A stretch of DNA of 64,000 nucleotides from CBDBJR01 sp965206445 (GTDB lineage: Bacteria; Pseudomonadota; Gammaproteobacteria; Arenicellales; Poriferihabitantaceae), in assembly GCA_965206445.1 (NCBI GenBank), contig CBDBJR010000001.1, positions 310,001 through 374,000 on the forward strand. The letters are read 5' to 3'. The notes beneath the pieces were generated by a model, which was not told the DNA's origin, made no database searches, and worked only from the letters and a program-made list of their open reading frames with translations. Shown piece by piece: positions 25,105 through 33,668 of the stretch. Numbering within the stretch: position 1 is the stretch's first letter; each line of letters begins with the position of its first letter. The translations under genes and the position numbers were made by a program.

Positions 25105-26617
25105 ACTCGACCCTGCCCAGATTCTCCAATATCCGCTTGTTCAACTCCGCCTCTTCCTTTATCTGCCCCTCAAACTCCGCTTTGAGTGCGGTAAATCTCT
25201 CTTCAAAGTCAAAATCATCCTCGGTTTCCGCCAGCCCCACATAGCGCCCCGGACTCAGCACATAGTCCAACTCTGCGACCCGTTCCGTCTTGACCGAGGC
25301 GCAAAAGCCGGGGATGTCTGCATAGCTTCCGTCCGTCTTCCTCCACTGGTGGTAGGTGTTGACAACCCTGGCTATATCCTCATCCGAAAACTCCCGTGTG
25401 CGGCGGTTGATCAAATGCCCCGACTCGCCCGCGTCTATGAACAGAATCTCATCCTGGCGTTTCCGGTCGCCGTTGTAGCCGTGCCGTTTGTTGGAGACAA
25501 ACCACAGGCAGGCGGGGATTTGTGTATTCAGGAACAGTTTTGCCGGCAGATTGACAATGCAGTCGACAATGCCGGCGTCGATGATGTTTTTGCGGATGAC
25601 GTCTTCGTTGGATGATTTGGAGGTGAGGTGGTGTATGAAGTGCTGCACCCAGGCGAAGTTGGCGTTGCCGGTCGGCGGAATGCCGTATTTCCATCGGCTG
25701 TCGTCTGCCAGTTGTTTGCCGCTCCAGTCGCTGTCGTTGAAGGGCGGGTTGGCGAGGATGAAGTCCGCTTTCAAGTCGGGATGGGCGTTGTTCAGGAATG
25801 AGCCTTCGTTGTTCCATTTCACCTGCCCGCCGTCTATCTGACGAATGGCCAGGTTCATCCGGCAGAGGCGGTAGGTGGTCTGGTTGCTTTCCTGTCCATA
25901 AATGGAGATGTTGTCGATGTTGCCCTGGTGCTGTTTGACGAATTTCTCACTCATCACGAACATGCCGCCGCTGCCGCAGCAGGGGTCGAACACCCGGCCC
26001 TGGTACGGCTCTATCATTTCCACCAGCAGCTTTACAATCGAGCTCGGGGTGTAGAACTGGCCGCCTTTTTTGCCTTCGGTGAGGGCGAACTGGCCGAGAA
26101 AATATTCATACACTTTGCCGAGCAGGTCTCTCGATTTCGCGGCTTCATCGCCGAGGGCGATGTTGCCGACCAGGTCGATCAACTCGCCAAGCGTTGCGGA
26201 TGCGACATTCGGCCTGGAGAATACTTTCGGCAGAATGCCTTTCAGGGTGTTGTTTTCTCTTTCTATGGCCTCCATGGATTCGTCTAAAACGGTGCCGATG
26301 GCTTCCTGTTTTGCCTGCGCCTTGATGTGGTGCCATCTTGCATTCGGCGGCACCCAGAAAACGTTTTCCGCCCTGTATTCGTCCGGGTCTTCGGGGTCGG
26401 CGTGTTGATATTCCCCTTCGTCGGCGATGAGTCTGGCGTGCAGGGTTTCAAAGGAGTCGGAGATGTATTTGAGGAACACCAGGCCGAGCACAACGTGTTT
26501 GTATTCCGCCGCGTCTATGTTGTTGCGCAGCTTGTCCGCAGCTTTGAAGAGCTGATTTTCAAAATTGCCCGCTTTTTCGGCGTGGTTTTCGGTCGTGGTC
26601 TTGCTGTCGGTCAACAT
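25094..26617 (-). CDS. hsdM: HsdM copy 2, with 15-residue internal deletion
   Basis: This 507-residue HsdM is almost identical to copy 1 but lacks 15 residues (APKGAAGFVLSKGSL) just after HHL. The missing segment is the conserved strand and turn that follows the catalytic NPPF motif in HsdM proteins. The deletion is exactly 45 bp and in frame, with a GAG microhomology at its ends when compared with 20499-20543. DPCCGSGGMF and NPPF are intact. Whether the enzyme is active is doubtful. The last residues also differ (ILENLGRVEYEK), consistent with a junction into the RhuM module. It has no hsdS of its own left. Confidence 0.9.
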   Translation of the reverse strand: MLTDSKTTTENHAEKAGNFENQLFKAADKLRNNIDAAEYKHVVLGLVFLKYISDSFETLHARLIADEGEYQHADPEDPDEYRAENVFWVPPNARWHHIKAQAKQEAIGTVLDESMEAIERENNTLKGILPKVFSRPNVASATLGELIDLVGNIALGDEAAKSRDLLGKVYEYFLGQFALTEGKKGGQFYTPSSIVKLLVEMIEPYQGRVFDPCCGSGGMFVMSEKFVKQHQGNIDNISIYGQESNQTTYRLCRMNLAIRQIDGGQVKWNNEGSFLNNAHPDLKADFILANPPFNDSDWSGKQLADDSRWKYGIPPTGNANFAWVQHFIHHLTSKSSNEDVIRKNIIDAGIVDCIVNLPAKLFLNTQIPACLWFVSNKRHGYNGDRKRQDEILFIDAGESGHLINRRTREFSDEDIARVVNTYHQWRKTDGSYADIPGFCASVKTERVAELDYVLSPGRYVGLAETEDDFDFEERFTALKAEFEGQIKEEAELNKRILENLGRVEYEK

Positions 26618-27768
26618 GGTTTCTCCAAAATGAGTGCTCGCAGGGGAAAGGCGTTATAGTAGCGCATTATGGTTGCCGGGTGGCATTGCCGCCACGGCGC
26701 ACCGTCGGTTTTTTTTAATTTCCCAGGCTTGCGTCGTCAATATCGGTATCTGTGCGGTGCGCTGGGCGGGTGCGGGGCCGGGGTTATTGCGGCGCCGCGC
26801 AGGCCGCCAGCAGTTGGCGGCTGAAAGAGTTGTTTCCGGAGGTGGTCATTACCAGACCTTCTTGCGCCCGTGTCATGCCGACGTAAAGCAGGCGGGCGTT
26901 TTTCTCCGTGTCTTCCCGGTCTTCCATATCGCCGACGCCGACAATTATGACCCGCGGGAATTCCAGGCCCTTGCTGCTGTGCAGTGTCATGAGGGATACC
27001 CGGTCTTGCGCCGGGTCATACGCGCTTTTATTTTCTTTGTTGGCCAGTTGCAGGCAGGGAATGCCGATGCGTTTTAACGCTTGCCGCAGTTTGTCGCCCC
27101 GATAGTGTTTGTCGTATAGCACGGCCATGTCTGCCCACGCCACTTTGTCTTCATGCCAGCGCTGTATGCAGCGGACGGCGTAATCGAGTTCTTGCGTGAA
27201 ATTGCCCGCGCGCCGCACTTCCGGGGCGGGACCGCGATTGCCCGCCGCTTCCGGCGCAATCAGCGGGATGTGGTCGTCATCCGCGCTTTGTGGTTTGAGA
27301 TAGTGTGCCGCGAAACGGTAGGCAAAGCGCAATATCTCGCGCGTGTTACGGTAGTTCAGCCGTAATATGGTGGTGCGCCCCCGCGCCTTTATGCCGACGC
27401 TGGACAGGCTGAAATTCAACCCGGTGCGGTTCTTGTAGATGGATTGCGCGTCATCGTACAGCAGCAGCACCGAATCCGTTTCCGGGTCCACCATCTGCAC
27501 TACCAGTTTAAGCCAGCTCTCTTCAAAGTCGTGGCCTTCGTCAATCATCAGCGCGCCGTATTGCGCACGCGGGATCCGGCCCTGATCGACGGCATGGATA
27601 ACGGTTGCCACTAATTTATCCACATAAGATTTACCGAATGCCGGCCGGTCCACATGATAGGTCCTTAATTGTTCTGTGCACCAGTCGTGAAAGTGATATA
27701 CATGCACCTGCCTGTCTATACCCCTGGCCTCGATGAACCGGCGCAGCTTCGCCGCCAGCGTGATGTTA
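25094..27768 (-). repeat. Segmental duplication, copy B (hsdM2 plus helicase)
   Basis: Partner of 19971-22683. In this copy the helicase gene is complete and continues beyond the duplicated segment to 28643, so copy B is the more likely donor. Differences are scattered substitutions, the 45-bp deletion in hsdM2 and one or two indels in the intergenic T-run. Confidence 0.9.
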
Positions 27769-28643
27769 AAACACAAAACCAGTATCGGCTTTTCCATCAG
27801 CGCGGCCAGGTACTGACAGCGATAGCCGAGTATCAGCGTCTTGCCGGAGCCCGCCACGCCGTGAATGACGCGGTGGCCTTCGCCCAGGCTGCGCGCCAGT
27901 TGCTCCTGCTGGAGGTCCATGATTTTGATGATGTCCGGCAGGGCTTTCGTGATGTCCGCGTCGTCGTCGGCTGCGGCGAACAGGCTCTCTTGCCGGCCGG
28001 TCGCGATGCGTATTTCCGGGAAGAGATGCCAGCGTATGCGGTCAATCTGCGGCAAGGTCAAGGTGCCGCCAAACCGGTAGATGAACATATTCCAGAGTTT
28101 TTCCTGAAAGGCTTCCGCATCCATATCTTCGCGGATGTCATCCTGATACAGCACCAGGTGATCCGGCAGCAGGGTTTCTCTACTCTCAACCGGCGCGGCC
28201 GCGTACATGCGTTGACGGGTAATGTTGGTAAAGACCACGCCGCAACCCCAGGGCATAATCAGCTTGCCCCGGTGTGTGCCGCCCTCCTGCCGCAACAGGG
28301 GGTCGCCGGACAGGGTATCGACTACATGGTATTGATACTGCCGTGCCTGCTCCAGCGGGTGGGGCAGCGTTACCGGCCCGCTTGCAGTGAGTAGCTCCGC
28401 GGTTTTGGGGTTAATTTTTGTGATGTGTTCCTGCTTCCAGTCCTTCACCTCCAGCAGCAACAGTCCGCGTGACGGGTGCAGGATAATGAAATCGGGATAA
28501 CGCGGCTTTCTGCCGACCGGGATGTCGTACCAGACCAGATAATCATCTTCCAGAAACTGCTCCAGACGGCGGGCCAGGCGTTTTTCGCCGGGCGTCATAC
28601 GCGCCAGGGTTTGGCGGTTCAGAGCGGGAATGATCTCGGCCAC
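26784..28643 (-). CDS. NERD-domain UvrD-like helicase
   Basis: The 619-residue protein joins an N-terminal NERD nuclease-related domain to a superfamily 1 helicase. In the NERD part Asp51 (RYPDFIIL), Glu65 and Lys67 (LLLLEVKDW) form a PD-(D/E)xK-like site. The helicase has Walker A GVAGSGKT at 262-269, a DEGH-type motif II (MIDEGHDFE), motif III DDAQSIY, LRLNYRNTREI, and motif V-VI elements TLHSSKGLEFPRV and LLYVGMTRAQEGL. It probably unwinds or degrades DNA in defence or repair. It lies 166 bp upstream of hsdM2 on the same strand. A 3' fragment of it occurs at 21703-22683. Confidence 0.92.
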   Translation of the reverse strand: MAEIIPALNRQTLARMTPGEKRLARRLEQFLEDDYLVWYDIPVGRKPRYPDFIILHPSRGLLLLEVKDWKQEHITKINPKTAELLTASGPVTLPHPLEQARQYQYHVVDTLSGDPLLRQEGGTHRGKLIMPWGCGVVFTNITRQRMYAAAPVESRETLLPDHLVLYQDDIREDMDAEAFQEKLWNMFIYRFGGTLTLPQIDRIRWHLFPEIRIATGRQESLFAAADDDADITKALPDIIKIMDLQQEQLARSLGEGHRVIHGVAGSGKTLILGYRCQYLAALMEKPILVLCFNITLAAKLRRFIEARGIDRQVHVYHFHDWCTEQLRTYHVDRPAFGKSYVDKLVATVIHAVDQGRIPRAQYGALMIDEGHDFEESWLKLVVQMVDPETDSVLLLYDDAQSIYKNRTGLNFSLSSVGIKARGRTTILRLNYRNTREILRFAYRFAAHYLKPQSADDDHIPLIAPEAAGNRGPAPEVRRAGNFTQELDYAVRCIQRWHEDKVAWADMAVLYDKHYRGDKLRQALKRIGIPCLQLANKENKSAYDPAQDRVSLMTLHSSKGLEFPRVIIVGVGDMEDREDTEKNARLLYVGMTRAQEGLVMTTSGNNSFSRQLLAACAAPQ

Positions 28644-28767
28644 AGGGATACCGTCCGGCTCAGCCGCAAACAGCGGTCGGCGCCGCCGGAATGCGTGATT
28701 GTTCGGGCAGACGTTGGGGTATGTTTCGCATCAGCGGGCGCTCTGGGGAAAGGGCACCGCATTCCGG

Positions 28768-28881
28768 TCCGTGCACGACGTGTTTGTGTTTCGCTGCGTC
28801 GGTATTGTTACACAGCTTGTCCACTGCGTTGAATAGCGGCATCTCCAGGTTTTCCGGTTGCGTGGCATTGTTCTCCGGCAT
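28768..28881 (-). pseudogene. hsdM: HsdM 5' fragment (fourth hsdM piece)
   Basis: An ATG at 28881, one base after the fic stop, opens a frame encoding LEMPLFNAVDKLCNNTDAA and HKHVVHG. This matches the HsdM N-terminus FENQLFKAADKLRNNIDAA and YKHVVLG. After HVVHG, near 28768, similarity stops and the frame continues to 28660 through unrelated sequence. It is a diverged relic and not part of the recent duplication. It supports an older fic-hsdM operon at this place. Confidence 0.75.
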
Positions 28882-28882
28882 A

Positions 28883-30064
28883 TTACATCGTCTCCGGTAT
28901 GGGGTCATGGAATAAGTCGATATAGTTTCGGTACGCAAATATCCGGTTGCGGGTGTTTCCGGTTATCTCGTGCAGGATATCTGCTTCGGTCATCCGCGCA
29001 ACCAGGTTGTTGGCCGCCGGATAGCTTGTGCCGGTAAGCTCCTGCACTTCGGCGACGGCGACAATCGGATGAGTATACAGGTACTCCAGCACGCGGTGCC
29101 CGTTGCCGGCGGCGCGACCAAAGTGCTCGGTGATCGCCTCACGATGCCGTTCCCGAAGCAGGAGAATGTTGCGGGTTGTCTCGGTGGCTTCACCGCTTAC
29201 CGCGATGATACCGCGCAGAAAGAACGCGAGCCATTGCTCCCAGTCGCCGGTATCGCGCACCGCTTGCAGGCTGTCGTAATATTGCTGACGATGTTTTTTG
29301 AAGTAATGGGACAGGTACAGAACCGGCTTGTGCAGTACTTCCCGCTCGCACAATATGAAGGTGATGAGCAGCCTGCCAATGCGGCCGTTGCCGTCGAGGA
29401 AGGGGTGGATGGTCTCGAACTGGGCATGCGCCAACCCGATTTTTATCAGCAGTGGCAGGCCCGTGTCGGCGTGCAGGAATTTTTCGAGTGCGGACAGTTG
29501 TGGCGCAAGCTCCTGCGGTGGCGGGGGGATGAAGGTGGCCTCGGCAAGGGTGCAGTCGGCGGCGCCGATCCAGTTTTGACTGGAGCGCAACTCGCCGGGG
29601 TTGAGGTGAGAGCCGCGGGCATTGCGTAGCAGGACGGCGTGGATTTCGCGGATCAGCCGCACCGAAAGCGGGAGTTTGGCAAGGCGTTCGAGACCGTGAT
29701 GCATCGCGGCGATGTGATTGATCACGTCACCGACGTCTTTCGGTCGGTCGGGTGCGAATATTTTCGCTTCGGCGGCCAGCACGTCGTGCAACGAGCTTTG
29801 CGTCCCTTCGATCTGGCTGGACAGCACCGCTTCCCTGCGGACATACATAGACACAAACAGATCCGGATTGGGCAGTGTCTGGATCGCGCCGTCGAGGCGC
29901 CCCAGAACGCGGTCGGCCTGAGAGAGCAATACCTGCAATGTATCGAAGCGGACCGGCGGGTCGGGCGGCAGCGGTTGCGGTATGAATGCGCTGTAGCCGG
30001 TTGGTTGTCGGATATATCGACCGGCTCGGTCCGGGGGCGTGCTGGGTGTGTCAGGGGATGGCAT
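28883..30064 (-). CDS. Fic family protein (putative AMP-transferase)
   Basis: Fic proteins usually transfer AMP to target hydroxyls. The 393-residue protein has the full motif HPFLDGNGRIGR at 220-231. SSQIEG at 82-87 fits the inhibitory (S/T)xxxE(G/N) helix placed before the core, so this is a self-inhibited class II Fic. An N-terminal Fic_N region (IPQPLPPDPPVRFD) and a C-terminal winged helix (VAVAEVQELTGTSYPAANNLV) are also typical. The start codon ATG at 30064 lies inside the first unit of a 40-bp repeat array. It is followed immediately by the hsdM 5' fragment. A guard or toxin role beside the restriction genes is inferred. Confidence 0.93.
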   Translation of the reverse strand: MPSPDTPSTPPDRAGRYIRQPTGYSAFIPQPLPPDPPVRFDTLQVLLSQADRVLGRLDGAIQTLPNPDLFVSMYVRREAVLSSQIEGTQSSLHDVLAAEAKIFAPDRPKDVGDVINHIAAMHHGLERLAKLPLSVRLIREIHAVLLRNARGSHLNPGELRSSQNWIGAADCTLAEATFIPPPPQELAPQLSALEKFLHADTGLPLLIKIGLAHAQFETIHPFLDGNGRIGRLLITFILCEREVLHKPVLYLSHYFKKHRQQYYDSLQAVRDTGDWEQWLAFFLRGIIAVSGEATETTRNILLLRERHREAITEHFGRAAGNGHRVLEYLYTHPIVAVAEVQELTGTSYPAANNLVARMTEADILHEITGNTRNRIFAYRNYIDLFHDPIPETM

Positions 30065-30261
30065 AAGGAATAGTGCGATCTATATAGCCGGATTTCGTGT
30101 TCTTAGTAAAGACAGGGTTTATTATAGACGCGATTGGCGGCCATGTTAAAGGCATATTTTACTATGGAAACCAAATTTCCTCATGTTAAAGGCTGTGTTT
30201 ATTATAGCCGGCAATTTCACCCATGTTAAAGGCAGCGGTATGTTGTGGCGCCGCTCATCCT
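30062..30261 (-). repeat. 40-bp tandem promoter-start array upstream of fic (5 units)
   Basis: Units start at 30062, 30102, 30142, 30182 and 30222, an exact 40-bp period. Read on the minus strand, each unit has the form CCGGCTATAATAAACA, then GCCTTTAACATG. So a TATAAT-like box is followed about 13 bp later by ATG. In the unit at 30062 that ATG is the real fic start codon; three of the four upstream units also end in ATG, and 30102 has lost it. The array repeats the gene's own promoter and start. Confidence 0.85.
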
Positions 30262-30334
30262 GAACCTTGCGGGCTGCCCTTATTTTGAACGGCCGGGAAA
30301 TCCTCGGTCGTTGAATAGTGCGCCGCCAATCCCG

Positions 30335-32191
30335 TCAACCGCTGCTGGCAACCGGTGAAATAACCTGCTGTTGAAAATCGTGTACGGCCTGCAAAAAATC
30401 GGTGCCGTATTTGTCGAGTTTCGCCTGGCCGACACCGGAGATGACGGACATTTGTTCCCGGTTGGCGGGTTTGGCCGCCGCCATTTGAATCAGCGTGGCG
30501 TCGTGGAAAATCACATAAGGCGGGACATTCTGCTCGCGGGCAAGCTGCAGGCGCAGCTCGCGCAGTTTTTCAAACAGCGGCGCGGCCGTTGGTTCGAGCT
30601 CCCTGGATGGGCGGGGACGGCTTTCGGCGGAGGAGGAACGGGCCGGCTTTTGCGGCAGTTTGCGGAAGAATATCGTGTCCTTGCCTTTTAGTACGCCGCG
30701 GCTTTTGCCGGTCAGGCGCAGGCCGCCGTGCCCGCCCGGGTCGGGGGCGAGCATGCCGGCGGCGACCAGTTGCCGCATGATGGCGCGCCATTGCGGCGCG
30801 TTAAAATCGTCGCCGACGCCGTGAACACGCAGCACGTTATGGCGGAAATTCCGTATTCGCTCGGTGTCTTTGCCGAGCAGTACATCGATCAGGTAGCTGA
30901 CGCCGAATATCTGGCCGGTGCGGTAGACGCAGGACAGCGCCTTTTGCGCGGCGACAGTGCCGTCCCAGGTTTCGGGCGGGTTGAGGCAGTTGTCGCAGTT
31001 GCCGCACGGCGCCGGGTACTGCTGCCCGAAGTAGTTGAGCAGCGACTGCCGACGGCATTCGGCGGTTTCGCAAAACCCCAGCAGCGAGTTGATTTTGGAG
31101 CGCTCGCGCCGCTTGAAGGCGTCATTAGCGTCGGAATCGTCAAGCATCTGCACCAGAATCATCAAATCCTGTAGCCCGTAGTTCATCCATGCGCTTGCCG
31201 GCAGGCCGTCGCGTCCGGCGCGTCCGGTTTCCTGATAGTACGACTCGATATTTTTCGGCAGATTCAAATGCGCGACAAAGCGGACATCGGGTTTGTCGAT
31301 GCCCATCCCGAAGGCGACCGTCGCCACGACGATAATGCCGGCCTCGTTCAAGAAGCGGTTGTGATTGTGCTCGCGCTCCGAGGGCGTCATGCCGGCGTGA
31401 TAGGCAACCGCCGAAAACCCTTTTTCGGCCAGCCACCCGGCGGTTTTCTCGACGTTTTTGCGCGACATGCAATAGATAATGCCGCTGTCGCTGGCATGGT
31501 TTTCGGTGATGAAATTGAGCAGCGATTGCCGGGCGTTGGCCGATTCGCTGATCATGTAGCGGATGTTGGGGCGGTCGTAGCCGGCGATATGCTTGTCCGC
31601 ATTGCGCAGCCGCAGTTGCTCGGCGATCTCGCGCTGCGTCATTTCGTCGGCGGTGGCGGTGAGCGCCACCCGCGGCACCTTGGGAAACAGCTCCGCCAGC
31701 ACCGAAAGCCCCAGATATTCGCGCCGGAAATCGTGCCCCCAGCGCGATACGCAGTGCGCCTCGTCAACCGCAAACAGCGCAATCTCGACCTTTTCCAGCA
31801 GCCGCAGCCCCGGCTCGCTGAGCAGGCCCTCCGGTGCCATATAGATCAAATCAAAACCGCCCTCCAGGAAAGTCTGCTCGGTGTGGAGGCGCTCGCCATA
31901 CGACAGGCTGGAATTCAAAAACGCCGCACGAACCCCGTATTGGCGCAGGGCGTCAACCTGGTCTTTCATCAGCGCAATCAACGGCGAAACCACGATTCCG
32001 GTACCCCGGCGCACGATCGACGGAATCTGATAGCAAAGCGACTTGCCGCCGCCGGTGGGCATCACCGCAATCGCGTCCCGGCCGTCCAACAGCGTCCGTA
32101 TGACTTCTCCCTGATGGGGGCGGAATTCCGAAAACCCGAAAGTCTCGCGCAGCACGTCAAGCGCTTTTTCCCATTCGTCTTCTGTTTGCAT
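30335..32191 (-). CDS. recQ: ATP-dependent DNA helicase RecQ
   Basis: RecQ is a 3'-5' helicase of recombination and repair. The 618-residue length fits. Walker A is MPTGGGKS at 44-51 and the DEAH box is in AVDEAHCVSRWGHDFR. Motif VI is YYQETGRAGRDG. The zinc site (CETAECRR, then PCGNCDNC) and winged helix follow, and a C-terminal HRDC domain ends the protein (EQMSVISGVGQAKLDKYG). It lies between fic and the second DUF4143 gene, in the same orientation as the island. GC content resembles the chromosome, so it may be a core gene at the island edge or a carried one. Confidence 0.95.
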   Translation of the reverse strand: MQTEDEWEKALDVLRETFGFSEFRPHQGEVIRTLLDGRDAIAVMPTGGGKSLCYQIPSIVRRGTGIVVSPLIALMKDQVDALRQYGVRAAFLNSSLSYGERLHTEQTFLEGGFDLIYMAPEGLLSEPGLRLLEKVEIALFAVDEAHCVSRWGHDFRREYLGLSVLAELFPKVPRVALTATADEMTQREIAEQLRLRNADKHIAGYDRPNIRYMISESANARQSLLNFITENHASDSGIIYCMSRKNVEKTAGWLAEKGFSAVAYHAGMTPSEREHNHNRFLNEAGIIVVATVAFGMGIDKPDVRFVAHLNLPKNIESYYQETGRAGRDGLPASAWMNYGLQDLMILVQMLDDSDANDAFKRRERSKINSLLGFCETAECRRQSLLNYFGQQYPAPCGNCDNCLNPPETWDGTVAAQKALSCVYRTGQIFGVSYLIDVLLGKDTERIRNFRHNVLRVHGVGDDFNAPQWRAIMRQLVAAGMLAPDPGGHGGLRLTGKSRGVLKGKDTIFFRKLPQKPARSSSAESRPRPSRELEPTAAPLFEKLRELRLQLAREQNVPPYVIFHDATLIQMAAAKPANREQMSVISGVGQAKLDKYGTDFLQAVHDFQQQVISPVASSG

Positions 32192-32405
32192 ATCCGATCG
32201 GCGTGACCAAGCCGGGTGATTGTAACCGAAAACCGGCCGGGCCTTGTGTCAGAAAACACGCGCGCTGTGTTGCGAGACGGTTTAAGCCGGAGATTGCCGA
32301 CCGCATCCGGGCGGCAATTGCCGATAGTGGGGGGAAGGTGGCCCGCTTTTCGGGCCGGACCAGGGCGAACTTCCGACCCCGGATTGGTGGCGGGCGGCTG
32401 CGGTG
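32192..32405. other. Intergenic region between DUF4143 copy 2 and recQ
   Basis: These 214 bp separate two minus-strand genes. I see no gene, no clear terminator hairpin and no repeat. The recQ promoter should lie here. Confidence 0.4.
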
Positions 32406-33650
32406 TTATTTCGCCTCCCAAAGCGCCCATAACGGGACGGCATACAGTTTGTCTCCGAAGGGCAGGATGGTCTCGCCGGTATACATCAGCACGCCGCCCT
32501 TGAAGCGTTTGCCGGCGGTATTTTTCAGCCGGCGAAGGCCGGTGAAATCGGTGTGATGGATCGTGGCGGCGGCTTTCACCTCAACGCCGACCAAAGATGC
32601 CGCATCCCGCTCTATGACCAGGTCCACTTCGGCACCGTCTTTGTCGCGATAGTGCGAGAACGCATGCCGCCCTTCATACCCGCTTGCCTGGCGCTGCAAT
32701 TCCTGAAATACAAAGGTTTCCAGCAGATGCCCGAGCCGCGTCCTGTCCGCGGTCAGCGCCGCGTGATTCAGGCCCGTCAACGCGCAGGCAATGCCGGTAT
32801 CGCCAATATGCAGTTTCGGCGTTTTCACCAGCCGCTTGGCGCGATTGTGGTGCCAGGCCGGAATCTTGCTGACCATAAAAGTTGTCTCGAGCAGCGTGAG
32901 ATAGTCCTGAACGGTTGTTCTGCTGAGTGCAAAAGATGTGGCCAGATTGTTTGTGTTGGCCAGTTGCGCGGTCTGCTCTGCGGCCAGGGAGAGCAGTTTC
33001 GACAGGGTTTCCAGTGAGCGTATGCCGCTGATATCCGGCACATCATGGCGAATCAGGGATTCAATGTAGTCCCGGTACCAGGCCATGCGTTTTGGCTCGC
33101 TCGAAAGGGCAAGCGCATCGGGATAGCCGCCCTTCACAATGCGCTCAATTATCCGGCTGTTTGACATGGCCTGCTGACGGATGGTGAAACTGCCGGCAAA
33201 CAGGGTGTCGAGAAATACGGGCGCGGTTTTGCCCAGCTCGCATTGTGAGAACGGATGCAGGCTGATAATCCGCATGCGCCCCGCCAGGGAATCGGTGATC
33301 CGGCGCACGTGTAAAATACTGACCGAGCCGGTCAGGATGAAGCGCCCGGCAATACGGTTGCGGTCAACGGCCAATTTGATGGCCGACAACAGATGGGGAA
33401 CCCGTTGCACCTCGTCAATGATGGCGCGTTCGGGCAGGTCACGCACAAAGCCGGCGGGGTCGTCCCGGGCGGCCCGATACGTGGCGTTATCGTCGAAACT
33501 GAAGTACGGATAGCCGCGGGCCTTGCCCACCACCTGGGCCAGGGTGGTCTTGCCGCACTGGCGGGGGCCCTGGATCAACACGACCGGGGAATCTTGCAAA
33601 GCCGCCACTAAAACCGGCTCGACATGCCGCGAATACAGGTTTTTTGCCAT
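32406..33650 (-). CDS. DUF4143-family ATP-binding protein, copy 2
   Basis: At 414 residues it equals copy 1 in length and shares its layout: Walker A GPRQCGKTT, Walker B RAIIDEVQ, the LTGSVSIL strand, HPFSQCELG, HIGDTGIACAL, and the C-terminal DUF4143 with AEVDLVIE and GVEVKAA. The two copies differ throughout, so this is an old duplication or two independent acquisitions. It is the last gene of the island on this side, as copy 1 abuts hsdR on the other side. The upstream 23-bp array is of the same type as that of copy 1. Function unknown. Confidence 0.88.
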   Translation of the reverse strand: MAKNLYSRHVEPVLVAALQDSPVVLIQGPRQCGKTTLAQVVGKARGYPYFSFDDNATYRAARDDPAGFVRDLPERAIIDEVQRVPHLLSAIKLAVDRNRIAGRFILTGSVSILHVRRITDSLAGRMRIISLHPFSQCELGKTAPVFLDTLFAGSFTIRQQAMSNSRIIERIVKGGYPDALALSSEPKRMAWYRDYIESLIRHDVPDISGIRSLETLSKLLSLAAEQTAQLANTNNLATSFALSRTTVQDYLTLLETTFMVSKIPAWHHNRAKRLVKTPKLHIGDTGIACALTGLNHAALTADRTRLGHLLETFVFQELQRQASGYEGRHAFSHYRDKDGAEVDLVIERDAASLVGVEVKAAATIHHTDFTGLRRLKNTAGKRFKGGVLMYTGETILPFGDKLYAVPLWALWEAK

Positions 33651-33668
33651 GTTTCATCGTAACCTGAT

